The position numbers and the translations under genes are program-made. Source: an uncultured Prevotella sp. (lineage in GTDB: Bacteria; Bacteroidota; Bacteroidia; Bacteroidales; Bacteroidaceae). From it: DNA of 64,000 bases. Positions 6,469 to 15,918 of this stretch are shown piece by piece. Position 1 is the stretch's first letter; every line of letters starts with the position of its first letter. The stretch spans positions 58,516 through 122,515 of the forward strand of contig CAJJWN010000004.1 of the NCBI GenBank assembly GCA_905196835.1, read 5' to 3'. The notes under the pieces are model-generated. The model ran no database searches. It was not told the origin of the DNA and was given only the letters and a program-made list of their open reading frames with translations.

Positions 6469-8428
6469 TTATGATAGTTGCAAAATAGTATTACAAACTT
6501 TGCAGATTTTATTTTCCATCACGTACCATACGAAACCTTTTACATTGGTGTGTTCCATGCGGCGCAGCAGGTCGGCGTATTCGGCCACTTGTGCCGCGTG
6601 AGCCTTCTGCGGCTTGCCGAACTTGAAGTCTATGACTATAGTCTGCGTGCCGTCCGTGATTACGCGGTCAGGCCGCCGCTCTATGGTTTTGCCTGTATTC
6701 TTGTCATATTCAAGTATGGAACATTCGTTGAATACGCGCCAACGTGGTGAAAACCAGTCTTTTATCTGCTCATCGTTAAAGCGTTCGGCGAGGAAGCCGC
6801 GCAACTTCTCTGCGGTAAGGTTGTCATCGTAGATGATGCCATCAAACTCCATTTGTTTGAGTGCTGGTGCTATGTCGTCGGTTGTGCGGATGGTTGAGAA
6901 CAGTTTGTGCATCACGTTGCCCGCCTCTATATACTGGCTGCGGCGGCTTTCTCCGCCGGATATGAAGTCGCGGCTCTTGTTGCTTTGCTTGAATTGCGCG
7001 GTGAAGTGTGACGCGTCCATGCTTGCCTCGTACCGTTCGGACGGCATGAGGAATACGTTGTCTGTAGCCGTCTGCTTGTTTTGTTTGCTACGGCTTTCAG
7101 CGGTAATTGGCGTTCCGTATTCAAGCGTTGATGGCTTGTCGTCTTCACCGTCGCCGCAAAGCAGCGAGCCGTCAAGCCTCTGCGCCACGATGGGCAGGCA
7201 CTGTTCAAGTAACTCGGAGCGGTTAGCTTGACCGCCGCGCGATTTGCCTTTGCGCCCGATGACGTACAAGCTGCGGCCTGCTCGCGTGAAAGCCACATAG
7301 AGCAGGTTGAGGTTGTCCACACGGTTTTGCATGTGCTCATCACGAAAGTTGTCTGCGTATATGGTGTCGAGGAGCTTTTTTGAATAGTCAACTGGCACTA
7401 TCGGCAGTTCATTGAACGGCTGCGTGCCGGGTTGGCACCATAGTGTCGTGTCACGGCTTTCCAGTGTCCAGTCGCAGAATGGTATTATTACATGGGCGAA
7501 TTCCAGTCCCTTGCTTTTGTGGATGCTGATTAGCCGCAGTCCCGTTACTGCGTCGCTTTGTACGGTCGAACTGCATATTTCGTCTTGCCATGCCTCGATA
7601 AACTTCTCGATATTGCCCGGATTATTGGCTGCAAAGTCGGCCACCTTGTCGTAGAATGCGCAGATGTACGCGCTTTGACCGTTTAGGCATTTTATCTTGA
7701 AGGCGTTGTATATGCAGTCGATAGCCTCTGACAGCGGGAGGCTGGCAAGTTTCTCCATATTCTCTGAAAACTCCTGTGGCAGAAGACGGTCAATGTCGCT
7801 TGCGTCTTCGGTCATGGGCGTAAGCATGGCTCCGTGTCCTGCGGGTGTGTGCAGTATTGCTTTTTGGTAGTTTATGGCAAGGGTTGCTTTCGTCAGTGCG
7901 TCTTCCGGATGCACCAAGAGTGTGAGAGCCTGTATCAGCATGTTAACTGCAGGCGAGGCGTCGAGCCTGAAAGCCTCGTCACTAACAATGTCAATCCCGG
8001 GCATGTTTTCTGAAAGATAGTCGGCAATGAGCGGAATGTGACGGTTGTAACGCACGATTACGGCAATGTCGGTTGGCTTTGCGCTGTAGGCAAGCAATTC
8101 TTTTATTCTGTCTGCGATTTGTTGTAGCGTGTCTTGTTCGTAGCTTTCGCTTTGGGGCAATAACGTTATGCTGACATATCCGCCGTTGCCGCTGCGCGCG
8201 GTCTGGCTTACGTCCGCGTATGCGGAAAGCAACTCTCCGGCCAACGTTTCGCCGCATGTTTCTTTCTCTTGGCCGTATTCCGCTTCTGCGGCGGCCTTGA
8301 AGAAGCAGTTGTTGAACTCTATTACGTTGCGTTCAGAGCGGTAGTTGGTTTGCAGGGTCTTTACTTCGAGGCTGCTACCTTGCTTGCCGAATTGGCGGGG
8401 TTTTCCCCCCCCCCCCCCCCCCCCCCCC
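6469..8428 (-). CDS. UvrD/AddA-type helicase-nuclease, C-terminal part (frameshifted)
   Basis: Second half of a large superfamily 1 DNA helicase with a RecB-type nuclease, separated from its N-terminal half by a homopolymer frameshift. From the homopolymer the frame reads QFGKQGSSLEVKTL, then TNYRSERNVIEF (a helicase motif), RLISIHKSKGLEF (motif V), LLYVAFTRA (motif VI), and a C-terminal PD-(D/E)XK nuclease with RRPDRVI, IVIDFKFGKP and QVAEYADLLRR. The first internal Met is at 8244, so a stand-alone product would lack part of the motor. Such enzymes process double-strand ends for recombination (AddA/RecB role); an AddB-like partner is usually close by but is not in this window. The C-terminus runs on into CNTILQLS at the presumed element junction. 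Confidence 0.75.
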
Positions 8429-9761
8429 GCCAGTCGCCGGCCCGCCAGCGGTATATGCTTTGCTTCACGTCGCCCACTATGAGGTTGTTTACAAGCTGTG
8501 AGCTTTCATCGCTGTGGCTCATGCACTCTTTCAGCAATACTTTGAAGTTGTCCCACTGCACCGCGCTTGTGTCTTGGAACTCGTCAATCATTATGTGTTC
8601 GAGCCGGCATCCTACCTTCTCGAATATGAATGGAGTGTCGCTGTCTTTTATCAGAGTGTGCAGCAGATGCTGTGTGTCGCTAAGCAGGAAGCGGTTGGCT
8701 TCGCTGTTCAGCTCCCTTACTTTTGCTTCGATGCTGCCTAAAAGGCGCAGTTTGTCAAGGTGTTTCAGCGTGCAGTCGGCCGTGGCGTACAGCGTCCATT
8801 GCTTCGGCCTATCTTCTTCCGCCTTGTGAAGCAACGGCATCAGTCGGCTTTCTGCCAGTTGGATTATCACGTCACGGTCAGGACTTGTTTTGGAAGCCCA
8901 GTCCTCCGCATTGGCAAGACATTTCTCCAAAATCTGTTTTTTGCAGTTTGTGTCGCTGAAATCATCGCTTTTCAGCTTGTTGAAATAGCTGCATATCCCG
9001 CTTGATTTCTTGGCATATGAGGTGGGGGAGAGACCTGCTTCCGCGGTAATCTTCTCAAATTCCTGCGCATATCCGGCCATGAGTTTCTTTGCATTCGAGC
9101 GTATGGAGCGGAGCTGTTTGGTGTAATTGTCGAAGAAGTCTTGGTCTGACATGGCTTTGCCAAGGTCGTCGCTTACTGCTTTGTAGAAGTCGCGGAAGAT
9201 TGTCCTGCCGAACTTCTTGACTTGTCCGATGACGTTCCACCCCTTGTTTTCGCTTATGTTTGAGAATATGTAGCTGATGAGCCATTGCAGCATTGTGCTG
9301 GTAGAGTTAAGCGATTCGATGAGAAGGTCAACGGCCTGTTCCTCAACCTGCGTGTCGTTGAGCCCTATCCGCAGGTTGGATGTAAGGTCAAGCTCGCGTG
9401 CCAGGTTGCGCAATACCGACTGGAAGAACGAGTCAATGGTCTCCACACGGAAGTAGTGGTAGTTGTGTATCAGCAGGCTTAGAGCCGTGCCGGCCCTTTG
9501 GCTGGCCTGCCGTTCGCTAATGCCAAGGCTGGCGCATACGGCCGACATGTACGTGTGCGAGTCTGGCAGAGCCTTCCATATGCCGTAAAGCTGGCTTAGT
9601 ATGCGCAGCTTCATTTCCTCAGTGGCCTTGTTGGTGAAGGTCACGGCAAGTATGTTCTTGAAGCAGGCAGGGTTGTCTATGAGCAACTTTATGTATTCTA
9701 CGGCCAGTGTGAAAGTCTTTCCGCTGCCCGCGCTCGCCTTGTATACGGTCAATGGTTTCAT
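8361..9761 (-). CDS. UvrD/AddA-type helicase-nuclease, N-terminal part (frameshifted)
   Basis: First half of the AddA/RecB-like helicase. The Walker A motif ASAGSGKT is at residues 9-16, motif Ia TFTNKATEEMK follows at about 41-51, the Walker B motif is IDEFQDTS near residue 390, and motif III is GDVKQSIYRWRAGDW near 430-445. After GDWR the frame enters seven Gly codons of the poly-G tract, is then out of phase, and stops 16 codons later. The downstream half continues in another phase, so this is one gene with a frameshift. A tract of 22 or 25 G would restore the full enzyme of roughly 1,100 residues. The start is the Met of MKPLTVYKASAGSGK, the normal beginning for this family. Confidence 0.8.
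   Translation of the reverse strand: MKPLTVYKASAGSGKTFTLAVEYIKLLIDNPACFKNILAVTFTNKATEEMKLRILSQLYGIWKALPDSHTYMSAVCASLGISERQASQRAGTALSLLIHNYHYFRVETIDSFFQSVLRNLARELDLTSNLRIGLNDTQVEEQAVDLLIESLNSTSTMLQWLISYIFSNISENKGWNVIGQVKKFGRTIFRDFYKAVSDDLGKAMSDQDFFDNYTKQLRSIRSNAKKLMAGYAQEFEKITAEAGLSPTSYAKKSSGICSYFNKLKSDDFSDTNCKKQILEKCLANAEDWASKTSPDRDVIIQLAESRLMPLLHKAEEDRPKQWTLYATADCTLKHLDKLRLLGSIEAKVRELNSEANRFLLSDTQHLLHTLIKDSDTPFIFEKVGCRLEHIMIDEFQDTSAVQWDNFKVLLKECMSHSDESSQLVNNLIVGDVKQSIYRWRAGDWRGGGGGGGENPANSASKVAASK
8405..8428. repeat. 24-base poly-C/poly-G tract inside helicase gene
   Basis: An uninterrupted run of 24 C on the plus strand within the coding region, flanked by an inverted repeat (ATTGGCGGGG at 8391-8400 and CCCCGCCAGT at 8425-8434, nine of ten matching). 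Length 24 puts the gene out of frame. It could be a phase-variable slippage tract, a pseudogenising expansion, or a sequencing or assembly error. Confidence 0.9.
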
Positions 9762-9819
9762 CGGGTATATTGTATCAGCCTATATTCTTAATTCTTGATT
9801 TTTAATTCTTAATTTATTT

Positions 9820-11850
9820 TCACCAGTCTCTGAATAGCTCGAAGCCGAATCGGCAGCCAAAGCCTTCAAACTTTTCATTGCGTGTAGCCATGAATACGCC
9901 CATGGAGAAGAAGCGGTTTGTAAAGCCGTAGCCGTACTCGATGTAAGGGTGCAGATGCTCTACGAACAGCACGTTCATGTATATACGTTCCATCTCCATC
10001 AGCCTTCCTACGTATGGGATGCGCGAAAGTATCATCAGTGGTGACTCGTAGGTGACGTTGGCACGTGCGTAATATTCGGACACGTTGTACCAGTTGCTGT
10101 TGAGCATTTGGAACTCTCCCGTCCAGTCGTCATCCCATCCGCCGGGTATGTTTTCGTCCCTGAAGTTCGAGTAGTCAAGGAAATACGAGTTTTTGCTCTT
10201 TGAAGTGTAGAAGCCGTTGCCAAGCCTTAGCGACAGGCTGCGGAGCGAATAGAAACGCTTTACCCACGACACATCGAACTCGAAACGCTCATACTCCATG
10301 TCGGCCTTGCCTGCATGTATGCCGCGTTCGTAGTCGGCGGTGATTATGGGGCCGTCCCATCCCGACGGGCGGAACTGCACTTGCATCGTTGGTGCCAGCG
10401 AATAGTAAGATACGGGGCGGCCGGCTATGTTGAAGCCTGCCTCGTCTACGGCTGAGCGTCGGTGGAACACAAGGCCGGGCTGGACGCTCCACTTGTCTGA
10501 AATGTCGTAATTTGTGACGAACTTTACATACAAATCCTTGAAATAATCAAGGCTCATATTGTCCCAGTCGAGTGAGTCGAGCGACTCGTGCTTCACCTGG
10601 TCTACAATGCTTGAGTTGGTTATCCTGTTGCCGTTACCTATCTCTATGCCGATGTAGCCGTTGCGCTTTTTGTTGTAGTTGTACCTTATCGGGATTTTGA
10701 AATACAGCTGTTTCTGCTTGAACGAGTAGCCTGCGTTGAACGCCATGTATATGTCGCTGTTGAGCGAGAACTTGTAGCTGCCGTTTATCTTGAACTTGTA
10801 CGTTATGCCTCGCCGGCCGCTGTAGCCGAGGTACAGCGGGTTTAGTATGGGCGATATTCTGAACGCTCCCTGCCTGTCAGAGCCGAAGTTGCCTTTTGTG
10901 CGGTTGATTACGTAGTCGCCAAACGAGTTCCATAATATCTTTTTCCACATGCTGTCCTCTTTTTTCAGCCTTGTTGTGTCGGCATTGCTCCTTACGGAGT
11001 CATGTCTGGCGTACAGTTTTTTTATCTCTGTTGGCAGAGGGGTGGGTCTCACGCGGGCCATCATCTTTTCGTCGTGCGAGTTGACAATGGTGTCAGGCAG
11101 GAAAACAGGGTTGTCGTAAACGGAGTGGAACGAAGCCCTGATTTTGTTGCCTACGAAGTGGAACGAGGCGTCTATGTCGCATGTCTTGGGCATGAGCGAG
11201 CGCACGCCGGCCTTGCCCATTTCGGCCGTTATGTGGAAGTTTACCATGTCGTATTCGCCGTTGAAGCTGATTTTGATGACGCGTCCCGTACCGCGGTCTA
11301 CAATCGCCCAGCCGCTTACGAGCTGTGTGTTGTAGCGTCGCGGGCGGAATACTATCTCGGCCCTGTTGCCGGTCAGGTTGGTTATGTCGTACCTGTACAG
11401 GCCTACGTTGTGGCGGTTGAATGGCGAAAGCAGCTGGTTGTCGATGATTGTCACGCCGTAAATGTCGGGCAGCAGGTATTTGTTCAGCGTAGTCATGATG
11501 TCCTTGTGGCGTGGCACGGTGCCCGTATTCAGCTGCCTTACGGCGTCAATCTCGCCGTTGTCTTTTATGTAGACCGTGCTGTATGACTCGCCGGCGAACT
11601 CCCTGTTGCCGCGCGCTATGGCGTACATCGACGGTATAGCCATGAGCGTGAAGTTGCGTTTGTCCGTCTTCAGGTAATACCTTACATAGAGGTTGGTATG
11701 CACTCCGGTGGTGCCTATGGGCATACCTTGCCGGTAAGCCAGTACCCGTTGCAGTGTCAACGAGTCGGCGTGCCCCCTGGCGCAAGCAGTAGAAGGCGTA
11801 AGCATAAGCAGCAATATGCACGGAACAAGTATGCCCATACGTGTTTTCAT
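9820..11850 (-). CDS. DUF5686 family outer-membrane protein
   Basis: A protein of 676 residues if started at the Met of MKTRMGILVPC (11850), which gives a clean signal peptide (hydrophobic core ILVPCILLLMLTP, cleavage near ACARG). An in-frame ATG at 11886 would add 12 residues before the signal and is unlikely. After a soluble periplasmic part (to about residue 300), the rest is rich in alternating aromatic and polar residues typical of beta-barrel strands, and the chain ends in FELFRDW, a terminal aromatic as in outer-membrane barrels. This matches the DUF5686 family, which is widespread in Bacteroidota; the transported or bound substrate is unknown. It lacks the N-terminal carboxypeptidase-like domain that many relatives have. 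Confidence 0.75.
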   Translation of the reverse strand: MKTRMGILVPCILLLMLTPSTACARGHADSLTLQRVLAYRQGMPIGTTGVHTNLYVRYYLKTDKRNFTLMAIPSMYAIARGNREFAGESYSTVYIKDNGEIDAVRQLNTGTVPRHKDIMTTLNKYLLPDIYGVTIIDNQLLSPFNRHNVGLYRYDITNLTGNRAEIVFRPRRYNTQLVSGWAIVDRGTGRVIKISFNGEYDMVNFHITAEMGKAGVRSLMPKTCDIDASFHFVGNKIRASFHSVYDNPVFLPDTIVNSHDEKMMARVRPTPLPTEIKKLYARHDSVRSNADTTRLKKEDSMWKKILWNSFGDYVINRTKGNFGSDRQGAFRISPILNPLYLGYSGRRGITYKFKINGSYKFSLNSDIYMAFNAGYSFKQKQLYFKIPIRYNYNKKRNGYIGIEIGNGNRITNSSIVDQVKHESLDSLDWDNMSLDYFKDLYVKFVTNYDISDKWSVQPGLVFHRRSAVDEAGFNIAGRPVSYYSLAPTMQVQFRPSGWDGPIITADYERGIHAGKADMEYERFEFDVSWVKRFYSLRSLSLRLGNGFYTSKSKNSYFLDYSNFRDENIPGGWDDDWTGEFQMLNSNWYNVSEYYARANVTYESPLMILSRIPYVGRLMEMERIYMNVLFVEHLHPYIEYGYGFTNRFFSMGVFMATRNEKFEGFGCRFGFELFRDW

Positions 11851-11886
11851 AATGCAAATATACGAGTTATTTTCCAATTCGTACAT

Positions 11887-12546
11887 GCCTGCAAGATTAT
11901 TTTGGACGCCGGTGTATAATATAAGTTAACAGGCCACATAACGTATTCCGTAATACGCCGTGTAAGCGTTTTGCGGTAAAATACGCGCAAAGTGTCAAAG
12001 CGGATTTGTCGGTGAAAACGGCGAAACTACGTCTCTGGTTGCACCGCAAATGCTTGACAGGCGTTGGATTGGTTATGAAACAACGGTAAGATTAGACCTT
12101 TCCGGATATAAAACCTGCGTACTACGCATGGTGAAATGCCGTCTTTAAGGGGTGATGAATGCGGTCTTTACCAATGCTAAAGACGGCTTTTGGCACCGAT
12201 AAATGCCGTCAAAAGAATGTTAAAACGCCGTATTCGGTTGCACAAATATTCGTTTCCGGTTGTAACGTTCACGGTTACAGGCTGTTACGTTTGCACGCTT
12301 TTCCTTGCGTTATTTACGCCCGAACCGGAAAATTTTACGCCGTGCCCCTTCTCAGTGTTAAATGGAAATCAGAAAGTAAGTTATATCCCGCGTTTTGTTT
12401 GCAATGTGTTAGTATGGCTTCCGTGCTCCATAGGTCGCCGCCATGCCACACATGGCGGTTGTTGCCGGTTATTGTGTGAAAAAAGTAACATTCTTTGTCT
12501 TGAAAGTAATATTGTTTATAAGTGTGTATTAAAATTGCACAAATAA
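11887..12546. other. Intergenic region with dispersed repeat
   Basis: About 650 bases between the divergent DUF5686 and acyl-CoA synthetase genes. It carries one copy of the dispersed GCCGTCTTT repeat (about 12138-12215) and otherwise no frame that looks coded. The promoter of the DUF5686 gene should lie near 11860-11930. Confidence 0.5.
12138..12215. repeat. Dispersed GCCGTCTTT intergenic repeat, copy 1
   Basis: Contains GCCGTCTTTAAGG, GCGGTCTTTACCAATGCTAAAGACGGCTT split over this span, and ATGCCGTC. The same building blocks recur at 30424-30510, 44980-45060 and 63945-64000, always between genes. Confidence 0.6.
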
Positions 12547-12578
12547 TTTGCCTGTGTGCAAGAAATAGCCTATCTTTG
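12547..12578 (+). promoter_or_regulatory. Promoter of acyl-CoA synthetase gene
   Basis: TTTG at 12547-12550, a 20-base spacer, then TATCTTTG at 12571-12578: a full match to the Bacteroidota -33/-7 consensus, 24 bases before the ATG of the synthetase. Confidence 0.8.
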
Positions 12579-12601
12579 CACAAATTTTTGAATTTTGTGC
12601 A

Positions 12602-14275
12602 ATGAAATCAATACCAAGTTTTAACTCGTACATCGAGAAAAGCGTGATAGAGAACTGGGACCGCGACGCCCTTACCGATTACAAGGGCATAACGCTGCAA
12701 TATAAGGATGTAGCCCGCAAGATAGAGAAGCTGCACATAATGTTTGAGAACAGCGGCGTGCAGAAGGGCGACAAAATAGCCATCTGCGGGCGCAACAGCG
12801 CCAGTTGGGCCGTAGCTTTCCTTGCTACTCTGACGTATGGAGCCGTAGCCGTGCCCGTGCAGCATGAGTTCACGCCCGACCAGATATATAATGTGGTAAA
12901 CCATAGCGAGGCCAAGCTGCTGTTCGTGGGCGACGTAGTGGCCAAGTCGGTGGACGCGACAAAGATGCCGCACCTCGAGGGTGTAATCTACATACCCGAC
13001 TATTCGTTGCTCGTATCGAGGACGGACAAGCTGACATACGCACGCGAACACCTTAATGAACTGTTTGGCAGGAAATACCCCAAGGCTTTCCGCGCCAACC
13101 ATGTGGAGTACCACAAGGAGGCAAGTCCTGACGAACTGGCGCTCATCAACTACACCAGCGGTACTACCGGCTTCTCAAAAGGCGTGATGCTGCCTTACCG
13201 GGCGTTGTGGGGCAACCTTGACTTCACGCTGAAAATGCTCGGCACGCATGTGCCCAAAGGCTCGAATACGGTGAGCATATTGCCCATGGCCCATATGTAT
13301 GGCATGTCTTTCGAGTTTCTTTTCGAGTTCTGTCACGGCTGTCACATATTCTTCCTGACACGTGTGCCCAGCCCAGCCATCATAGCCCAGGCTTTCACCG
13401 ACATCAAGCCGGCGATAATAATAGCCGTGCCTCTTGTGGTTGAAAAGATTATAAGGAAAAAGGTTTTCCCGAAAATACAGACACACAAGATGCGCCTGTT
13501 GATGAACATGCCGGTTATAAGCAAGAAGCTGAAGCAGCGTATCTGTGAAGAGGTGTTTGAGGCCTTCGGCGGAAATCTTTATGAAGTAGTGGTAGGCGGC
13601 GCCCCGTTCAATCAGGAGGTGGAGTCTTTCTTGAAGAGCATAGACTTCCCCGTGACCGTAGGTTACGGAGCAACCGAGTGCGCTCCGATAATAACATACA
13701 CCGACTATAGCGAGTTTGTGCCCACGTCGTGCGGCAAGGCTGTCATCCATATGGATGTGAAGATAGACAGCCCCGACCCGGAAAACATACCTGGCGAACT
13801 TCTTGCGAGAGGCACTAACGTGATGCTCGGGTATTACAAGAACGAAGAAGCAACCCGACAGGCGCTTGACAGCGAAGGATGGTACCATAGCGGCGACCTC
13901 GCCCTGATGGATAGCGATGGCTATGTGTATATAAAGGGACGTATCAAGAACATGCTTCTCGGTGCGAACGGACAGAACGTTTATCCCGAAGAGATAGAGG
14001 ACAAGCTGAACAGCATGACGCTGGTGGTGGAGAGCCTGATAGTGCAGAAAGGCGACAAGCTCGTAGCGTTGATATACCCTGACTATGAAGAGGCCAAGAA
14101 TCTTGGCATATCCAAAGATGACCTTTGTCATGTGATGGAGCAGAACCTGATAGAACTGAATCAGCTCATACCGTCGTACAGCAAGCTTACGACTTTCAAA
14201 CTGATGGACGAGGAGTTTGAGAAAACACCTAAGAAGAGCATCAAGCGTTATCTTTACAAAGACGTGGAGCTATAA
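12602..14275 (+). CDS. AMP-binding acyl-CoA synthetase (long-chain fatty acid ligase)
   Basis: A 557-residue adenylate-forming enzyme that activates a carboxylic acid, most likely a long-chain fatty acid, with ATP and couples it to CoA. Motifs are the P-loop-like YTSGTTGFSKGV (about residues 182-193), VGYGATECAP (about 353-362), YHSGDLALMD (about 425-434) and the hinge/C-terminal domain GRIKNMLLGANGQNVYPEEIE with the catalytic Lys region near KTPKKSIKRYLY at the end. Length is normal. It is transcribed alone between a strong promoter and a strong terminator. Substrate chain length cannot be read from the sequence. Confidence 0.88.
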   Translation: MKSIPSFNSYIEKSVIENWDRDALTDYKGITLQYKDVARKIEKLHIMFENSGVQKGDKIAICGRNSASWAVAFLATLTYGAVAVPVQHEFTPDQIYNVVNHSEAKLLFVGDVVAKSVDATKMPHLEGVIYIPDYSLLVSRTDKLTYAREHLNELFGRKYPKAFRANHVEYHKEASPDELALINYTSGTTGFSKGVMLPYRALWGNLDFTLKMLGTHVPKGSNTVSILPMAHMYGMSFEFLFEFCHGCHIFFLTRVPSPAIIAQAFTDIKPAIIIAVPLVVEKIIRKKVFPKIQTHKMRLLMNMPVISKKLKQRICEEVFEAFGGNLYEVVVGGAPFNQEVESFLKSIDFPVTVGYGATECAPIITYTDYSEFVPTSCGKAVIHMDVKIDSPDPENIPGELLARGTNVMLGYYKNEEATRQALDSEGWYHSGDLALMDSDGYVYIKGRIKNMLLGANGQNVYPEEIEDKLNSMTLVVESLIVQKGDKLVALIYPDYEEAKNLGISKDDLCHVMEQNLIELNQLIPSYSKLTTFKLMDEEFEKTPKKSIKRYLYKDVEL

Positions 14276-14291
14276 TTTACCGATATATGGA

Positions 14292-14328
14292 CATGAAAGG
14301 CCGCACCGTTAAGGTGCGGCCTTTCATG
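14292..14328 (+). terminator. Terminator-like perfect hairpin after acyl-CoA synthetase
   Basis: A 16-pair perfect inverted repeat (14292-14307 and 14313-14328) with the loop GTTAA, 17 bases past the stop codon. The stem contains AAAGGCCGCACC and GGTGCGGCCTTT, so an A-run and T-run flank the GC core as in bidirectional terminators. Confidence 0.8.
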
Positions 14329-14446
14329 TATTTACATATATAATAAGGTGTAAGCGGTGCAGGCGTGTATAAGCATGAGGCTGTAACGCATTGTCATTTT
14401 TCAGGTTAAAATCTCGTTAAGCATGAAATTTTTTTATGGCGTAAAC

Positions 14447-14476
14447 TTTCTATCTAAATATTATTTTGTAATTTTG
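14447..14476 (+). promoter_or_regulatory. Probable nhaD promoter
   Basis: TAATTTTG at 14469-14476 is a good -7 element; TTTC at 14447-14450 with an 18-base spacer is an imperfect -33. It stands 22 bases before the nhaD ATG. Confidence 0.55.
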
Positions 14477-14497
14477 TAGCTGAATTATGAAAAGACC

Positions 14498-15895
14498 ATG
14501 GCACTTGTAATTGTTTCTATTTTGCTGATAGGATACGTCCTTATCGCTACGGGATACGCAACCAACGTAAACCGGGCGGCGATAGCGATGTTTGTAGGTA
14601 CGGCCGGGTGGGTGCTTTACATTTGCTATGGTACAGACTTCGTGATGGGGCAACATGCCGGAGAATACGCCGACTTCCTTTCAGGGGCGGCCTCTACAAG
14701 CTCGAATGTGAAGCATTACATCGCGGAAGATATTTTTATAAAATATGTAGGTAAGGCGGCTGAGATAGTTTTGTTCCTGCTTGCCACCATGACAATCGTC
14801 GAGATACTTAACAACAACGGCTGCTTTGACTTTTTGCAGGAGCTGATGAAGACGCGCAACAGCAAGAAGCTGCTTTGGATAATGTCGGTGATGACGTTTG
14901 TCATTTCAGCCAATCTTGACAACCTTACCACGACTACGATGATGCTTGTAATCATGCACAAGCTGTTGCCTAACCGCCGGCAACGTATGGTGTACGGGTG
15001 CGCAATCGTCTTGGCGGCCAACTGCGGAGGAGCGTTGACCGTGATAGGCGACCCCAACGGGCTTGTGCTTTGGAGCACGGGTGCCGTCACTGCAACCAAT
15101 TTCTCTGCGTCACTCGCTTTGCCCTGCCTTATAGCCTGGTGGCTGCCTACGTATTGGCTTGGGCGTAGCCTGCCGGTACATACAGACCTGCAGGTGGCTA
15201 CGATGCCTTATCGTGGCGATGACACGAACTTGAACAAGTGGCAGCGCGTGGTGATGCTGATACTCGGTATAGGCGGATTGTGGTTTATTCCGACATTCCA
15301 TAATATTACGAAGCTTAGCCCGTTCCTCGGCGCGTTGTGCGTGCTTTCGTTCTTGTGGATTGTGAACGAGATATTCAACCGCAAGCTGATGAACGTGGAC
15401 CAGATGATGCAGCGTCCCATTCCGCGTGCCTTGCAATATGGTATAATCCAGCTGATGCTTTTCGTCATGGGCATTATGCTTGCAATAGGCGCCGTCCGCG
15501 AGACAGGCATAATATCACACATCGCAGGCTTTTGCGACGCCAATATACACAATGTATGGATTATGGGTGTGGTTACTGGATGTGTCAGCAGTGTGCTTGA
15601 CGCATTTGCGTCTTGCATGAGCTTCATCTCAATCTATCCTGTAATCGATGCGGAAACGTTTGCGCAGGCTGCCGATACTGCTTATATGTCATCGTTTGTG
15701 CAGAACGGGATATATTGGAAAATCATCGCTTTCTGTTCGGCCATGGGCGGTAATATTTTGCCTTTAGGCTCTGTCAGCGGCCTTGCGCTGATGAAGATGG
15801 AGCGTGTACACGTAGGATGGTATTTTAAGAATGTCGGCTTTGTGGCGATGATAAGCTGGCTGCTGGGTTTGGCTGCGATGTGGCTATTGTGTTGA
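14498..15895 (+). CDS. nhaD: Sodium:proton antiporter NhaD
   Basis: A 465-residue polytopic membrane protein of the NhaD branch of the ion transporter superfamily, exchanging cytoplasmic sodium for external protons. It has about twelve hydrophobic segments, and the conserved stretches [17 protein letters not shown] (about residues 131-147), [16 protein letters not shown] (about 170-185) and, near the end, [16 protein letters not shown] and [18 protein letters not shown], the last typical for NhaD. It lies directly upstream of pfkA (23 bases between), so the two may share a transcript. Start chosen at the ATG just after the -7 box; the family begins with a similar short hydrophobic helix. Confidence 0.88.
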   Translation: MALVIVSILLIGYVLIATGYATNVNRAAIAMFVGTAGWVLYICYGTDFVMGQHAGEYADFLSGAASTSSNVKHYIAEDIFIKYVGKAAEIVLFLLATMTIVEILNNNGCFDFLQELMKTRNSKKLLWIMSVMTFVISANLDNLTTTTMMLVIMHKLLPNRRQRMVYGCAIVLAANCGGALTVIGDPNGLVLWSTGAVTATNFSASLALPCLIAWWLPTYWLGRSLPVHTDLQVATMPYRGDDTNLNKWQRVVMLILGIGGLWFIPTFHNITKLSPFLGALCVLSFLWIVNEIFNRKLMNVDQMMQRPIPRALQYGIIQLMLFVMGIMLAIGAVRETGIISHIAGFCDANIHNVWIMGVVTGCVSSVLDAFASCMSFISIYPVIDAETFAQAADTAYMSSFVQNGIYWKIIAFCSAMGGNILPLGSVSGLALMKMERVHVGWYFKNVGFVAMISWLLGLAAMWLLC

Positions 15896-15918
15896 ATTTG
15901 GTAAAAAACAAATATATT

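Noticed and set aside
6316..6474. 52-codon plus-strand frame behind a TACCTTTG box
   Set aside because: It overlaps the inverted repeats and the end of the helicase, and its composition (Lys/Asn then Phe/Cys) is that of AT-rich junction DNA.
8269..8829. 186-codon plus-strand frame across the poly-C tract
   Set aside because: It is antisense to both halves of the helicase and its Pro run is only the homopolymer.
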